The notes under the pieces are model-generated. The model was not told where the DNA came from. It searched no databases and saw nothing but the letters and a program-made list of their open reading frames with translations. The position numbers and the translations under genes are program-made. This document shows positions 13,628 through 25,100 of a stretch of DNA of 64,000 nt, piece by piece. Numbering within the stretch: the stretch's first letter is position 1; every line of letters begins with the position of its first letter. The stretch is from Balanoglossus misakiensis (taxonomy: Eukaryota; Hemichordata): assembly GCA_040954595.2 (NCBI GenBank), contig CM082598.2, positions 3,100,001-3,164,000 on the forward strand. The letters are read 5' to 3'.

Positions 13628-16600
13628 ATGACTTTGCAAGCGTTGGTTCTGCTGGCCCAAGTTTCCACCTTTGCGCTGGGTTCTATCGCAGCGTCGCCCG
13701 ACAGCGGGGACCAGTTCGACCCGGAGGCGCAGGCGTACCTTGTCCAGAGCGAAATCCCAACCCCGCACATGTCGTTCTCGTGCCCGAATCCGACGATGCA
13801 CAGGGACACCCTCTACGTGTTTCTGTGCGCCAACACGTGCTACCGGCGGGGCGAGAAGTGCAAGTCGTTCAACTATCAAGCCTTTGAGAGAATCTGCGAG
13901 ATTTGTCCGACCGAGGCGCCGAACCATGATTCCCTGCTGCACCGTCCAGGTTGGGAATACGGTCGAAATGATCAGTACACAGTCATCGAGGTAAGAAAAC
14001 ACTAACCACATAAAATTTCCAATATCGACCTTGATTCCTAAAGAAAGCTTCCCGCGTTTCGATCCTACCCACCAGGGATAAAACACCTGTTGGATTTCAA
14101 GCTGACGTTGCTATTTGGTTGACATGCATTGTGCTAAAATTTTCCAGTCACACGTCCAAAGGAAAAACAACAACGATAAAACAACAACAAACCTGATTCT
14201 CGTATTTCTTAAAGCCCAATGAGCTGCCTAAATTCTCCTATTTTTGCCATTGGCAGCTTTTGTGGCTTTAAATGATATTTCACATTTTCTTGTTGTTTCT
14301 TGCTTATGATAAGTTCATCTTGCTTGAACAATCGCCACTACGGTGAAATACACACTGCTAGTCTATAGTCGAATTTTTCATACAGATCCCCAAATTAAGT
14401 TTCTTTTCTCGGTTTTCCTGATTTTGTCAACGAATAGTTCCTATCTGTTGAATATTATCATTCTGTGGCTATTGCATGGAAATTGCGCCAATCTGATGTG
14501 TAATATACAATATGTATGTGGGTGAATATGCATGTACTTAGTCAGACGGAATAATGTATTTCAGGCTAGAGCAAGACCGTGCGCCGGTCGACCTTGTTTG
14601 AACGGAGGACGGTGCCTAGAAAACCCTACCGGCGATACTTTTTCCTGTATCTGCAGGGAGGGGAGTCGCTTTATTGGACCAACTTGCAACATACCAGGTA
14701 CGTTTATATGTTCAGTCTTGTAGAAAGCGGTTCATTGCTGTGACTCTGCCTGTGTGTAACCCCCGGGGGAAGGATACTCCCATGGTTTTCGTACGGGGGG
14801 GGGGGGGTGTGCGCCCCAAGTTCAAAACATTAATACATGTACATTTACATTTTGTCGAATTTTGCTGGATCGGATCAAGACACAGCGCGTCATGCGAAAT
14901 GATCGACAAATATTGGAAATGTGGCTGTTAATTACTCTCTTATAGAGTAAAACATTCCTCTCAGCTCAAATTTAAAAGTTTGGGAAACACAAGAACTCAT
15001 TAACATAGCATTTAATTACTATGCAAATTATGAACAACGAGAAATGCGAAGACTACTTAGTTAATGAGTTCGCTACTGTGTACAGTCAGCATATCAGTGG
15101 GGTCGGTGGACCGATACTCGAGAAACGTACATTCTATTTACTGATAAAAGAAAAATCGATTAAATGTATTCATTGTGACATTCAAGACCTTATTGATTTT
15201 AAATGTCAGCAAATTAACTGTGATGCTAGTTAGAAAATTGAGGAGCAAAATTCTTTATTCTCTATTAATAAATTAAACGTGATTAAATGTATGCAATGTG
15301 TGTTGCTGAGTGTCACTCGGGCTCGGGGAACGTCATTCATTAACTGTCCACTAGTTTTACCCAACATTTTAATCGCCCCTTTTGAAACTACAATGTCAAC
15401 AACTATGCAATTAAAACTGTTCAATGGAGTTTCCTTGGCGATTTAAGGATTTAATGAGAAGTTGATTGATATTCCGAGAGATGTTGAACAACTCAAGGCT
15501 TCAGATGGAGCAGCGGCGAATAGAATGTTAAGTCATGTGCGAAATGAGAAGTTTCTCGCTTATGTTTTTTTCTTTCTTTCATTGTGCTCCAGTGACTGAC
15601 GGCGGCTGGGGCGATTGGAGCTCCTGGTCCGCCTGTACGGCGTCGTGTAACGCCGGATATCAAACCCGTACACGAGAGTGCAACAGCCCGGTCCCCGGAG
15701 ATGGCGGAAACCCTTGTGCGGGTCGTCGTACAGACTACCAGAAGTGTCACATGCATATTTGTCCGGGTGAGTCAGAATTGCCCTACCGTCCTCGTACAAC
15801 ATACTTCATTGCAAACGTAGCTGTCTTTTTGCAAGTTTTCCCAGTGATAATTTTGTGTTCAATGTGAAACTGATCAAGCATACTACTTGTTATTGTTTGT
15901 TCTAGTTTGGTCAATGTGGAGTCTGACTCCATGTGAACCAGTGCCAGGAGGCGGATTGGTCGGTCGCCGCAATAGAACTCGCGAGTGCCTCTTCGGCGGA
16001 ACTCCCAATGTTGATATTGGGTGTACGGGACATGACAATGAAACTGTGCCTTGTGATACTCGCAGCGCCCTCGGTGAGTCTTTTAAATTTATGTCCGGCC
16101 CTTATAGTATTTCTGATGAATATTAATTAGCTCATGAATATTAATTATCCGACCAGCTCTCAGTGATGCAAGGCTGGGCAGAACCTTGGTTCATTGTATA
16201 CAGCATGTTAAAGTGATAGTACCGTTTTTGTTTTGTGCATATTTGTGAAGGTAAATACTGATCACAATAAATTCAACGTCGTTTATGGTAGTGAGGGCCA
16301 GAAAAGTGCGTAGGACTTAACCACACACATTCATTCATGTATGGGTATATGTAAATTGGAGGTGATTCTTTAGGTCTTTAGCTTGGGTCTAAGTGATGTG
16401 GAAAACGCTTAAGTTACCAAATATTGTTAATTGCGATTGTCCTTTTTGAGATGCTTTATTGACAGGTCGCACGGCCATGTTCCTTCGATTTTATCACATT
16501 TTCCCTCTTGTCAACCGACAGTAAGCGGGTCCGCAGCGAACAAGATTATCGAGGCTATCGAGCAAGAAGCTCAGGCTGGTACAGATATCTGTTCTCGTCG

Positions 16601-18593
16601 TCCAGATGCGGTGGGGTGCAATACTGGTGAGTACCATGTGTTGCAATGTGAGCAGATAGAATGTAGGCCTATACATGTAGTGATGAGATGGCCTTGTCAC
16701 AACCACGATCACTCCACACAACTAAGAGAGTGTTGAAAGACAAGCAAGACAGCAGTTTGTATCATTATCGTGTATTTTAATAAATTATCAAGATATGAAA
16801 AGTAATTTTTTGCATCGCTTGTGTTTCACTTCTTTCAGGCGATGGTGCATGGGGCAAGTGGTCTCCGTGGGGATCCTGTCCAGACGCTTGTGGGTGGAAT
16901 GTGCGCACGCGCACCAGAAAGTGTGACACTCCACCACCTGCTGAAGGAGGTGCAGAATGCGCAGGCGTTGATCGAGAAGAAAAGCCATGTAGGAAATCGC
17001 TTGTGCATTGCAGTAAGTAGATCGTCTGTAACTGTAGACTATCCTTTTCTCAGAATTTATGTTCTATGAATCGACCATGGTGTCCAGTTCGCCTCCTAAT
17101 CTATGTTCAACTTCATAGCCTTGTCTTGGCATGGAATTTATATGAACTATCATAAATCTGATTCGCAAGTCAAGGAGCCAATCGAATTGTCCATACATGG
17201 TTTTCACACGTTGAAGTGACAACTGGTGTTTTTTGCTCCACAGACTGCTCAGATCCGGGAACGATAGAGAATGGCCATGTGACTGTTGTAAGAACTGGCT
17301 ATCTGACATTCACGTGTGAGTGGAACGAAACAGCCAAGATATTTTACACTTTGTTCGGAAAACAATCAAGCAAGTGCATTGAAGGTGAATGGTCAAATCC
17401 ACTGCCTGTTTGCAAAGGTAATATATGTATGTGTTTGTGTGTGTGTGTGTGTGTCTGCGTGTGTGTGTGTGTGTGTGTGTGTATGTACTAGTATGTATGT
17501 ATGTATGTATGTATGTATGTATGTATGTATGTATGTATGTATGTATGTATGTATGTATGTATGTATGTATGTATGTATGTATGTATGTATGTATGTATGT
17601 ATGTATGTATGTATGTTATTACACTTGTGTGTGCACGTGCGCAGTGTTTTCAGACTGGCTATGTTATATAATGAGTCCATATAATATTTAATTGAGAAAT
17701 TTTAATGGATACAATTTTTTTTTCATCCAAAGAATCATGTTTGCTTCCGTCGTCGGCGGTTTTAAATGGCGTCACGGAGTTAATTGGAGATGCTATCACG
17801 CGTCACGGCGAGGAGGCAACCGTTCAATGCACTATCGGCTTTCACGAAAAAGATCATAACACTATAACCTGTAATGAAGGACAGTGGGAACCGACTCCTA
17901 ATCCAGAATGTTCACGTAGGTACTAGTCTTGTCTATCTAGCACATAGCCCCTAGTTGCATAGAGGCTGACATAGTATTTCTGCCATCTTGGAAAGTCTCA
18001 GTGAGTTGTGGGATAGACCGTCTCTTGGTGTTGGTCCCAAACGATACAGTTGCTAGCAAGTCATAGAAGGCGAAAAGTGTAACTGCTACAATGAACATCA
18101 CTGCAAACAATGTGGTTGTTACTTTGTATTACACTGTAGTGTAACTGCTACAATGTACGTGTCTGTCATGTTACTTTGTGTTTCAATGTACCTCATGGAC
18201 AGGTAAACAATCATATTTTCAATTGACTTTGAAATATCATGTATTGGTCGGCAGGGTCGTCCTGAACAATGCCGAATGTATGTTTTTATGCAGAAAATGA
18301 ACCGAGGTGTGTGATTATTTTTCAGCAAACAATCTCTGCCGTAAAATCGTTCAACTGGGATCGTACACAGTCTGTGCAGGCAAATCGAAATATAAATGGC
18401 ATGACGCGAGAGATAATTGCCAGGACATTGGCGGTAGTTTGGTCAAGTTCGATAACAAGAACAAATTCACCGAGATTTTGGAAGAATTGACCAACATAGA
18501 TGACCAGTACCCGTACTGGATAGGGATGAGGACGGCTACAATTGATGATGAGGTATGATCGCAGTGTTGTTTATTTGTTTGTCTATCCTTTTC

Positions 18594-18640
<47 letters not shown>

Positions 18641-18988
18641 GAAGCGGATTAGATATTCTGTATATAACACACAATATATGGAACCACTATAAATATTATT
18701 AATAAATGAATATTTGCCACTACCAGCGCACATTACACACATACAAAAATATGGAAATATTTCTTGGAGATTCACTGAAACTTCGCCTTGTTTTTTTTGT
18801 CTGTGTAAAAACAACAGCGTCAATATGCATGGCTTGACGATGACACAGGTGGCTACCAGTTATGGGCTGACGGAGACCCGCCGGAAGACGGGGTTGGCTG
18901 CGTTCAGCTGATAAAAATCGGCAATAAAAAGAGAATGAAAGTTGAAGATTGTAAATCGGCGAAGTACAACTGGATTTGTGAAGAATAA
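13628..18988 (+). CDS. Secreted mosaic protein: PAN, EGF, three TSP1, two CCP/sushi and a C-type lectin domain
   Basis: Ten exons: 13628-13990, 14565-14697, 15593-15766, 15906-16073, 16522-16626, 16839-17012, 17244-17417, 17733-17915, 18326-18552 and 18818-18988; 623 residues plus stop. The ATG at 13628 starts a signal peptide ([18 protein letters not shown]). Domains: PAN/apple ~52-120 (CANTC, CKSFNY, CEIC); EGF ~126-163 with six Cys; TSP1 ~167-222 ([10 protein letters not shown]); a divergent TSP1 ~224-277 (WSMWSLTPC, only four Cys); a ~35-residue linker exon; TSP1 ~315-371 ([10 protein letters not shown]); CCP ~373-430 and ~431-490, each with four Cys and the C-terminal W; C-type lectin ~492-623 with six Cys and WIGM. 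Exons 3-8 are each bounded by phase-1 introns, the pattern of shuffled modules. In the lectin domain the EPN/QPD and WND sugar-binding motifs are altered (GDPPED; KVEDC), so calcium-dependent sugar binding is doubtful. The WxxW motifs are potential C-mannosylation sites. An extracellular matrix or immune recognition role is inference. Confidence 0.93.
17424..17614 (+). repeat. (TG)n followed by a (TATG)n microsatellite
   Basis: A GTGT run up to about 17482 passes into roughly 30 TATG units ending near 17614. It sits in the intron between the two CCP exons of the mosaic gene. Confidence 0.97.
18000..18190 (+). repeat. 62-bp satellite element, copy A
   Basis: About 1.7 monomers of the family AACTGCTACAATGTACAT...TGGTTGTTACTTTGTATTACACTGTAGTGT, preceded by a degenerate head (GTCCCAA...CAGTTGCTAGCAAGTCA). 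It lies in the intron before the first lectin exon. Larger copies are at 25930-26190 and 35590-35900. Confidence 0.85.
18594..18641 (+). repeat. (TCTG)n microsatellite
   Basis: About 12 TCTG units in the last intron of the mosaic gene, about 40 bases after the donor. Confidence 0.95.
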
Positions 18989-19070
18989 CGTCACATCCCC
19001 GCAGCAACAGACGAAATCTCTCGGTCTTGTTCGTCCAAACGATTGATATCCAAGCCATATCTTACCAAGC

Positions 19071-19308
19071 TGTGGAGAATAGTTTACCCGTGTGCACACA
19101 CGACAATAGTTGTGTACTCTTGTAATTGGTAGTTGAATAAACGGGTGCGACACCCATTTATTTTTGAATTTCATATTTAAATTTACAGCCACAATCAGAG
19201 GTTGCTGATATGTGTGCCTACCAGTTAACTAACTTAAATTGACAATTCTAATGTCGAAAGTTAAATGATGATCAGAAAAAAAATGGAAGCTATTGGAACT
19301 TTAAGATG
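19071..19308 (+). repeat. Dispersed ~235-bp repeat, copy 1
   Basis: The order of sub-blocks (TGTGGAGA..., GAATAAACGGGTGCGACACCC, CAGCCACAATCAGAGGTTG, GCTATTGG...CTTTAA) recurs at 36466-36714 and inverted at 52080-52315. AATAAA at 19136-19141, within the repeat and about 150 bases past the mosaic gene stop, is the nearest poly(A) signal for that gene. Confidence 0.8.
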
Positions 19309-19703
19309 CTATGTATTCAAGTCAAAATTACATGTACTTTCATTTACTAGAAATAGAACGTCTGTTTTGTGTCGAATTGTTTACAATCGTTTTCATTTTT
19401 TCAATACACATATACATACAGGCCTCAAACCGGTCTCGACTGCTCCATATATCCCTCCAATTAAAAAGTATGGCTCACGGTGGCTTGAGTCAAAATATTC
19501 TAATATTCTATTCTGCAATCTAACAGAGTACTAGTGTTGCCTCAGAGGGTGTCGTGGTAATGGTCGGCAAATAGAAATTATCCGCGTCTGCTCATTCGGG
19601 GACATGGCATGATTGCTTGTCACGTGGACGCAAAGCCATCGAAGGGAAACAATAGTAATAATACATTTAACCTTGGTGGCGCCCTATTACCACGGAATTC
19701 TTG

Positions 19704-19850
19704 ATGGAGAGAGAGAGAGAGACAGAGTGAGAGACAGAGAGAGAGAGCGGGAGAGAAAGAGAGAGAGTACGAGAGAGAGTGAGAGACAGAGAGGGAAAGA
19801 GCGAGTCAGAAAGAGAGCGAGAGTGAGAGAGGTCGGGGGGGGGGGAGAGG
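19704..19850 (+). repeat. (GA)n-rich low-complexity tract
   Basis: A purine-only GAGA/GACAGA tract ending in a G run at about 19835-19845. Open frames across it are artefacts. Confidence 0.93.
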
Positions 19851-22190
19851 TCAGAGCTTCGAAATCCACCTTTGGTTATCCCATACTGTAACGTGAGGGC
19901 GCTTTATCCCATGACATAGCGAGATGCCAGCAGACGGTGAGCAGGGGGTCCTCGAGAATCGTCTCCGTCTAGGATTCAAAATTTCAAGTTGTTATAGACT
20001 TGTGAGCAGTAAGAATTTCCCTATTTTGTGCCCAGTCTTCAGAGGTTGTTACCATGGCATACCAGGTAATCCATTACACTTGAATTTGCCACTTTGGGTC
20101 AGTCTTGTTGGGTGTAGCATGCGGGCAAGGCATGTCCACTCATTCGAGACGCTTGGTACCATAAATTTGCGGTCGCTCAAGATTACCCTATTTTAATATT
20201 CAACGTTCTCTTTGTTTCTTGCACCTGGTAATTTCGCACCTGGTACTTAGGTTACTCGAACGATGAACACCTGGTGAATGCCGTATTGGAAGGCATATCT
20301 TTGTACAACAAATGGAGTGCCATGGATTAGCAATTACATTGGATAAGGTATGTGATATTATTATCTGACCAAGAAGGCCACAAACATTGTTGCGTTTCCG
20401 CCGCCACTCACGCCATGAAACCCAACAAAAACGAAAGATTTGTTTACCATGACGTTGTTGTCCAAGCTGGTGATTCGGCAATGTAAGCGAGGAAGATGAT
20501 GGGCACTTCATGCAAAATACATCAGAGGAAAGTCATGATCTATAAATTCAAAGGAAATCAAATAATATGGCATTTTTGTATTTATTTAGAGGCAGTTTTT
20601 CAGTAATAATGTTTTTTCCTAATATCCTGATTTCCCACTCGACTTTTGGGTTATATATATTTAAGCGATAATGTACCCCCTCCCGGCCAATGGACGAAAT
20701 CCAACTTTACATTATGGAGTGCAAAGTTGGCTGTATGATTTATCAAATAAATAACTGCATAATTTATGAAAAGGGTGTACATGTAATACGGTAGAAGCTT
20801 AATTAAGTGCCAGGTGTGTAACCATTTGAGGACCAACTCACATGAACAGATGTTAGCCAGTGTGTGGTTTATTCAGAAACTTCGAATTCACAGTTGTCCT
20901 CGTATGCATAGAGTCGTCTTTAATCTTTGAGATATACACAAAATACAACTTAAATTCAAGTATTCCTACCATTGTTTCACTACATTGTACAAAGATTCCA
21001 AAGTGCCACATGTACAGTACTCGTTCTGTAAAAATCACGTGCTTGTCTTCCCATGATGCAATCGTGTCGGCCATTTTGTTTGAGACATGAAATTAAAACA
21101 AGTCGATATCATTCAAGTTGGCCATGGATTTCATTTTGTCATGTCAGAACAATACAATTGATAGGTGATCACCCTTGATAAGCAATAGTATTATTCTGAA
21201 AACAGCCTCATTGTAGAGAGAGATATTTTTCACCATTTCTCCTTGTACACTTTTCTTTAAATTGCGTTTTGAGAAGACACGCGTGATCATGAATTTTTCT
21301 CCACCGAATTACAAAAATGAGCCTGCCGAAGTATCCGGCTAAAGTTCATTCCGTCCGTCCGACCGTTTCAGATATGGTTCAGCTTGACGACCTTTGACCT
21401 CTGTCAGATTGCCAGCATTTTACGATATAGGACGGAAAAAAGTCCAAAACGTCAGATCAAGTCAGCTTTTACAAAAAAGAGATATGAGAATCCTAAACAT
21501 TGTATCAATATACAGACACTAAACTACTGTGCAGTACAATGATGCGTCTGAACCGCCCTCTAGTGCCCCGTGTATTTCATTTGATCATAAAACACAACTT
21601 CCTTCGATGGGAAGGTTGTTTGTTTCATCAAAACCCAGTGAATCATTGTTTAAATCTACATTTGTTTCAGATAGAGTAAATACATGTCCGTTTAGGCTGT
21701 ACAAGGGAACCAGTAACACGTTTACACTGTTGGTCGCGATGCGTTGTCTGTGGCCAATGAATGTGTCGTCTACTTCCGCTCTCCCGCCATTCGCCTACGA
21801 TTCGCAGTAGAGTATATCATCATAGGTGACGTAACATCCTGTTGAAGGTAAGTTGACAATAATTAGACATGTAGTAAGTTTATATAGTATATGCTAGGCG
21901 ACAGAGGGATTGTGGCTAGGCCATAAGACTGCAAAACGGTCTGATTGTGGCGCGCTGTTACATAATACCGGCAGTTTGTGTCCTCGCATATAAACCGCAA
22001 AGCCACGCGAAATCTCGCGGGGTCTCGTGGAGATCGGTAAATGGTCTATTCCGCTGTCTAACCTGTGTGTTATTTTCTGCGTTGGCGTGTCTGCCACCGC
22101 GTGCAGCTTGACGTTCACGTACAAACGCGTCGATGAGCACGTGTTACGCGGCGGTTTCAATTCTTAGAAAAGAGCAATCATCACTTTGTA
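19851..22190. other. Intergenic region downstream of two convergent genes
   Basis: The mosaic gene (+) and the WKGGLF precursor (-) converge here. No exon recognised. No canonical AATAAA was seen on the minus strand close after the WKGGLF stop, so its 3' end is undefined. Confidence 0.45.
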
Positions 22191-25100
22191 TCACCAACCT
22201 TTTGTTTCCGACGATCTCATCACTTCGAGTCCTTTCTGTCTGAGCGCTTCGATGCAATCTGAGAGTACTTCCAGCTCCTGTGGGCAAGATAAAGACAACA
22301 GGGCTTAGTTCCGGTTTCCTTGACCCCCCGGGGGTAGGGGTTCTGATTACAAGCCGCTTCTCCATCAGGAAAATTGGCGCAAGAAAGATGAATCGGTCGA
22401 TCAAACACGGGGGAATTTCCTGAACGTATCATGCCGAATTTCTTCGGGGTATTTTAAAAAAGTAAAAGCAGATTCCCATTCAATTTTGCAGTAAGAGAAC
22501 GTCATTGCATAAATTTGCATAAATTTGAAATCCAACTGAAGAATATTTACTGCTGACTTGATTGGCATTTTAACTTAGTATTAATTTATGATACAGGTTA
22601 TTAAGTGTCTTGAATTTGATAACAGCTTTATCCATAGGCGTATGACATAATAGAAGCGACATATAATTAGCAACTGTAAATAAGACTGTAATTGTAAATA
22701 ACAGCAAATGAAAAATGAAAACTAAACAGCAGACATGTTTCAGGGAGGACATAGGTACTAGAAATTGTAGTTCACCACGTGGTAGTGTATAGAACGCAAT
22801 TCGTGTAGTGTCGTAATCTGTAATGTCTCGTGTAATTTACTTGCCAGAACTTCCGCTCTAAATTATGAGTATAGGCTAAATCATTCTTAGGTTTTTCCAG
22901 TCATTTCCGACTGGGCGTCGTTTGTGCTCGCCATCATGGCGGAACCACGCGGGTGGGTGGCGGGAGTTTCCCTTTACATGTACAGTATGTATACCTGCAA
23001 CCTGTATAGTTGCGATGTGACCGAGGTGTCTGGTCGAGATGCATCGCAATCCGTCACGGGTGAGCTCGCAACGACTGTCAGGCTGTATAAATAGACCATA
23101 ATTGAAACATCAGATTACCCCGCCGAAGTTATTCGACGAGGTGGCGGCCGAGACAGCGTATATAGCCATTATCCGGAGCTGTTGTTTCGACGCCATTTGC
23201 AACAGGACAGAGGTTGGCCGTGTTGCTGGAGACGAGCAACGCTATTAAAACCTATCACTGTGAACGTAGTGCCAAACTTGCCGGCGAAGTAGCAACCTAA
23301 ACGAGTTTCTTGCGAAATTGGGGAACGCTTTATCTGACATCATCGTGTCGCTAAGAGGCGAGATTTGTGGATTTTTCTTTTAGTTTGACCGACATGAACT
23401 CATCAGAAGATAAAAACACTCCTGGGCGTGTAGCTCCCTTAGGCTCTACACATTCCCTAAGTAACTTTCATCTTGTATGATCGACCTTTAAACGCTATCT
23501 CACAGATAGCTGGCATTTAAGCAATATCTTAATGATTATTTCCCCGCTTGTCGATTTCCGGAATTGCTTTTTTTGCCTTCCTTTGCGATTTTGTCGTGGT
23601 TTGTGGGCGGAAGTGTATTTGTTTTACGCTAAGTACAGAGAGCAGGATTATGTGCGAGGCATTATCGTTTCTCATTTTCAATGTGGGTGGGGTTGCCTTG
23701 AACGTAAATTTGCATATAGGTAACCGGGACCAGGTACAAATTTTAGGACGTCGTGGTTACTTAATTCAAGATATAGTTATATGTCCGGAAAACGAGTCTT
23801 TTGACTAAATAGGTAAATCGTACTATATGGTTCTGCGACATGACAGCGCAATAATTCTGCTGATCGACCTAAGTCAATTTGACCGCCAATGGCGTATCCA
23901 CAGAAATGCGCAGAAGATACGCACAAATATCATTAACCGTGACTGGGTCCATTTGATTGATAACACAATTCCCAGCTGCAACTTCAATGCCAGGTTTTGA
24001 ATGCAGCGCCCTCATCACCGTTGACAATTTTTTTCAATCGCCATCAAGATATTGATCAAAGTTGTTCACTTGACGAAACGTTACATAGATACTCCCATAG
24101 GCCCCCTTTTTGATTGGAATTTCACACATAGAGAGATATCGAATCAGGAAAGGAAATCAAAGCATCACTCAAACTGATTATGTCTTCTTCACCTTCAGTG
24201 CTTCCTTATCTTGTTGGTCTCAAATTGGATTTTTTTTGTACGCACGTAGAGTCAAATGCAAGGTCATTGTTTCACATTTTGTACGATTCTGTCATTCTGC
24301 AGTGGAGGGGCGTAGTGGTCGGTCTTAGGGAAATTTAGTGAGTGAGTGAGTGAGTGAGTCAGTCACTCAGTCAGTCAGTCAGTCAGTGAGTTAAAGGTTG
24401 GGTGGTGAGGTAGGGTGTGAGGGACAGACAGACAGAGAATGCATCACCGTTGTCCCACTGTCAATCTCTTTCAAACTGATGACAGCTGGTCCATTGTTCT
24501 TATCACTATTGTCATTTTCGCACCAAACATCTGTTATCTGGCACTTCGCTACCTGTCTTTTTAACGCACAGTTGCAAGCGCCCCCCAAATCAGGAAAATC
24601 TCAAAATGCCAATTCTTAGAATGTTTTTCTTCTACAGCCCTTTTCAACAAAGTTAAACCAAGTGAATCATATTGGCAGAGAGATATACTTTGTTTCGCTT
24701 TGTCTGGCCACTCTGTCTTTTGTATTTATCCAGGCGGAAACACAGTCATTCATCACTGACAACTTGTCTCTGAAGGAGACCAACCGAGCATGTACTTGTA
24801 GGCTTTTGACACTAAACCCTCTTTAGAGTGCACATATTTCCAGACGCAACAACAACATAACTATCAACACCTGGACCTTTCTCGCAGTGAAGTGACAGTT
24901 TCTATTTTTATTAGGAAAGAGAATCGGGAGCAATATGCCAGTGTAGCAATTTCAGACAAAGAATTGTCTGTCATGCAACATCTAAAATCAGCAAGTGTCT
25001 GGTTTTGTCAAACTTTGTTACAAATTACTCACTACGTACGTGGGTAGAACTGGCTTACTTCTAAGCTGGTGCCATGTTTTGCACGTTGCCATATGCAGTG

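Noticed and set aside
13622-14086. Minus-strand 154-codon frame opposite the PAN exon
   Set aside because: Antisense shadow of a GC-rich coding exon whose plus-strand frame has a signal peptide and PAN cysteines.
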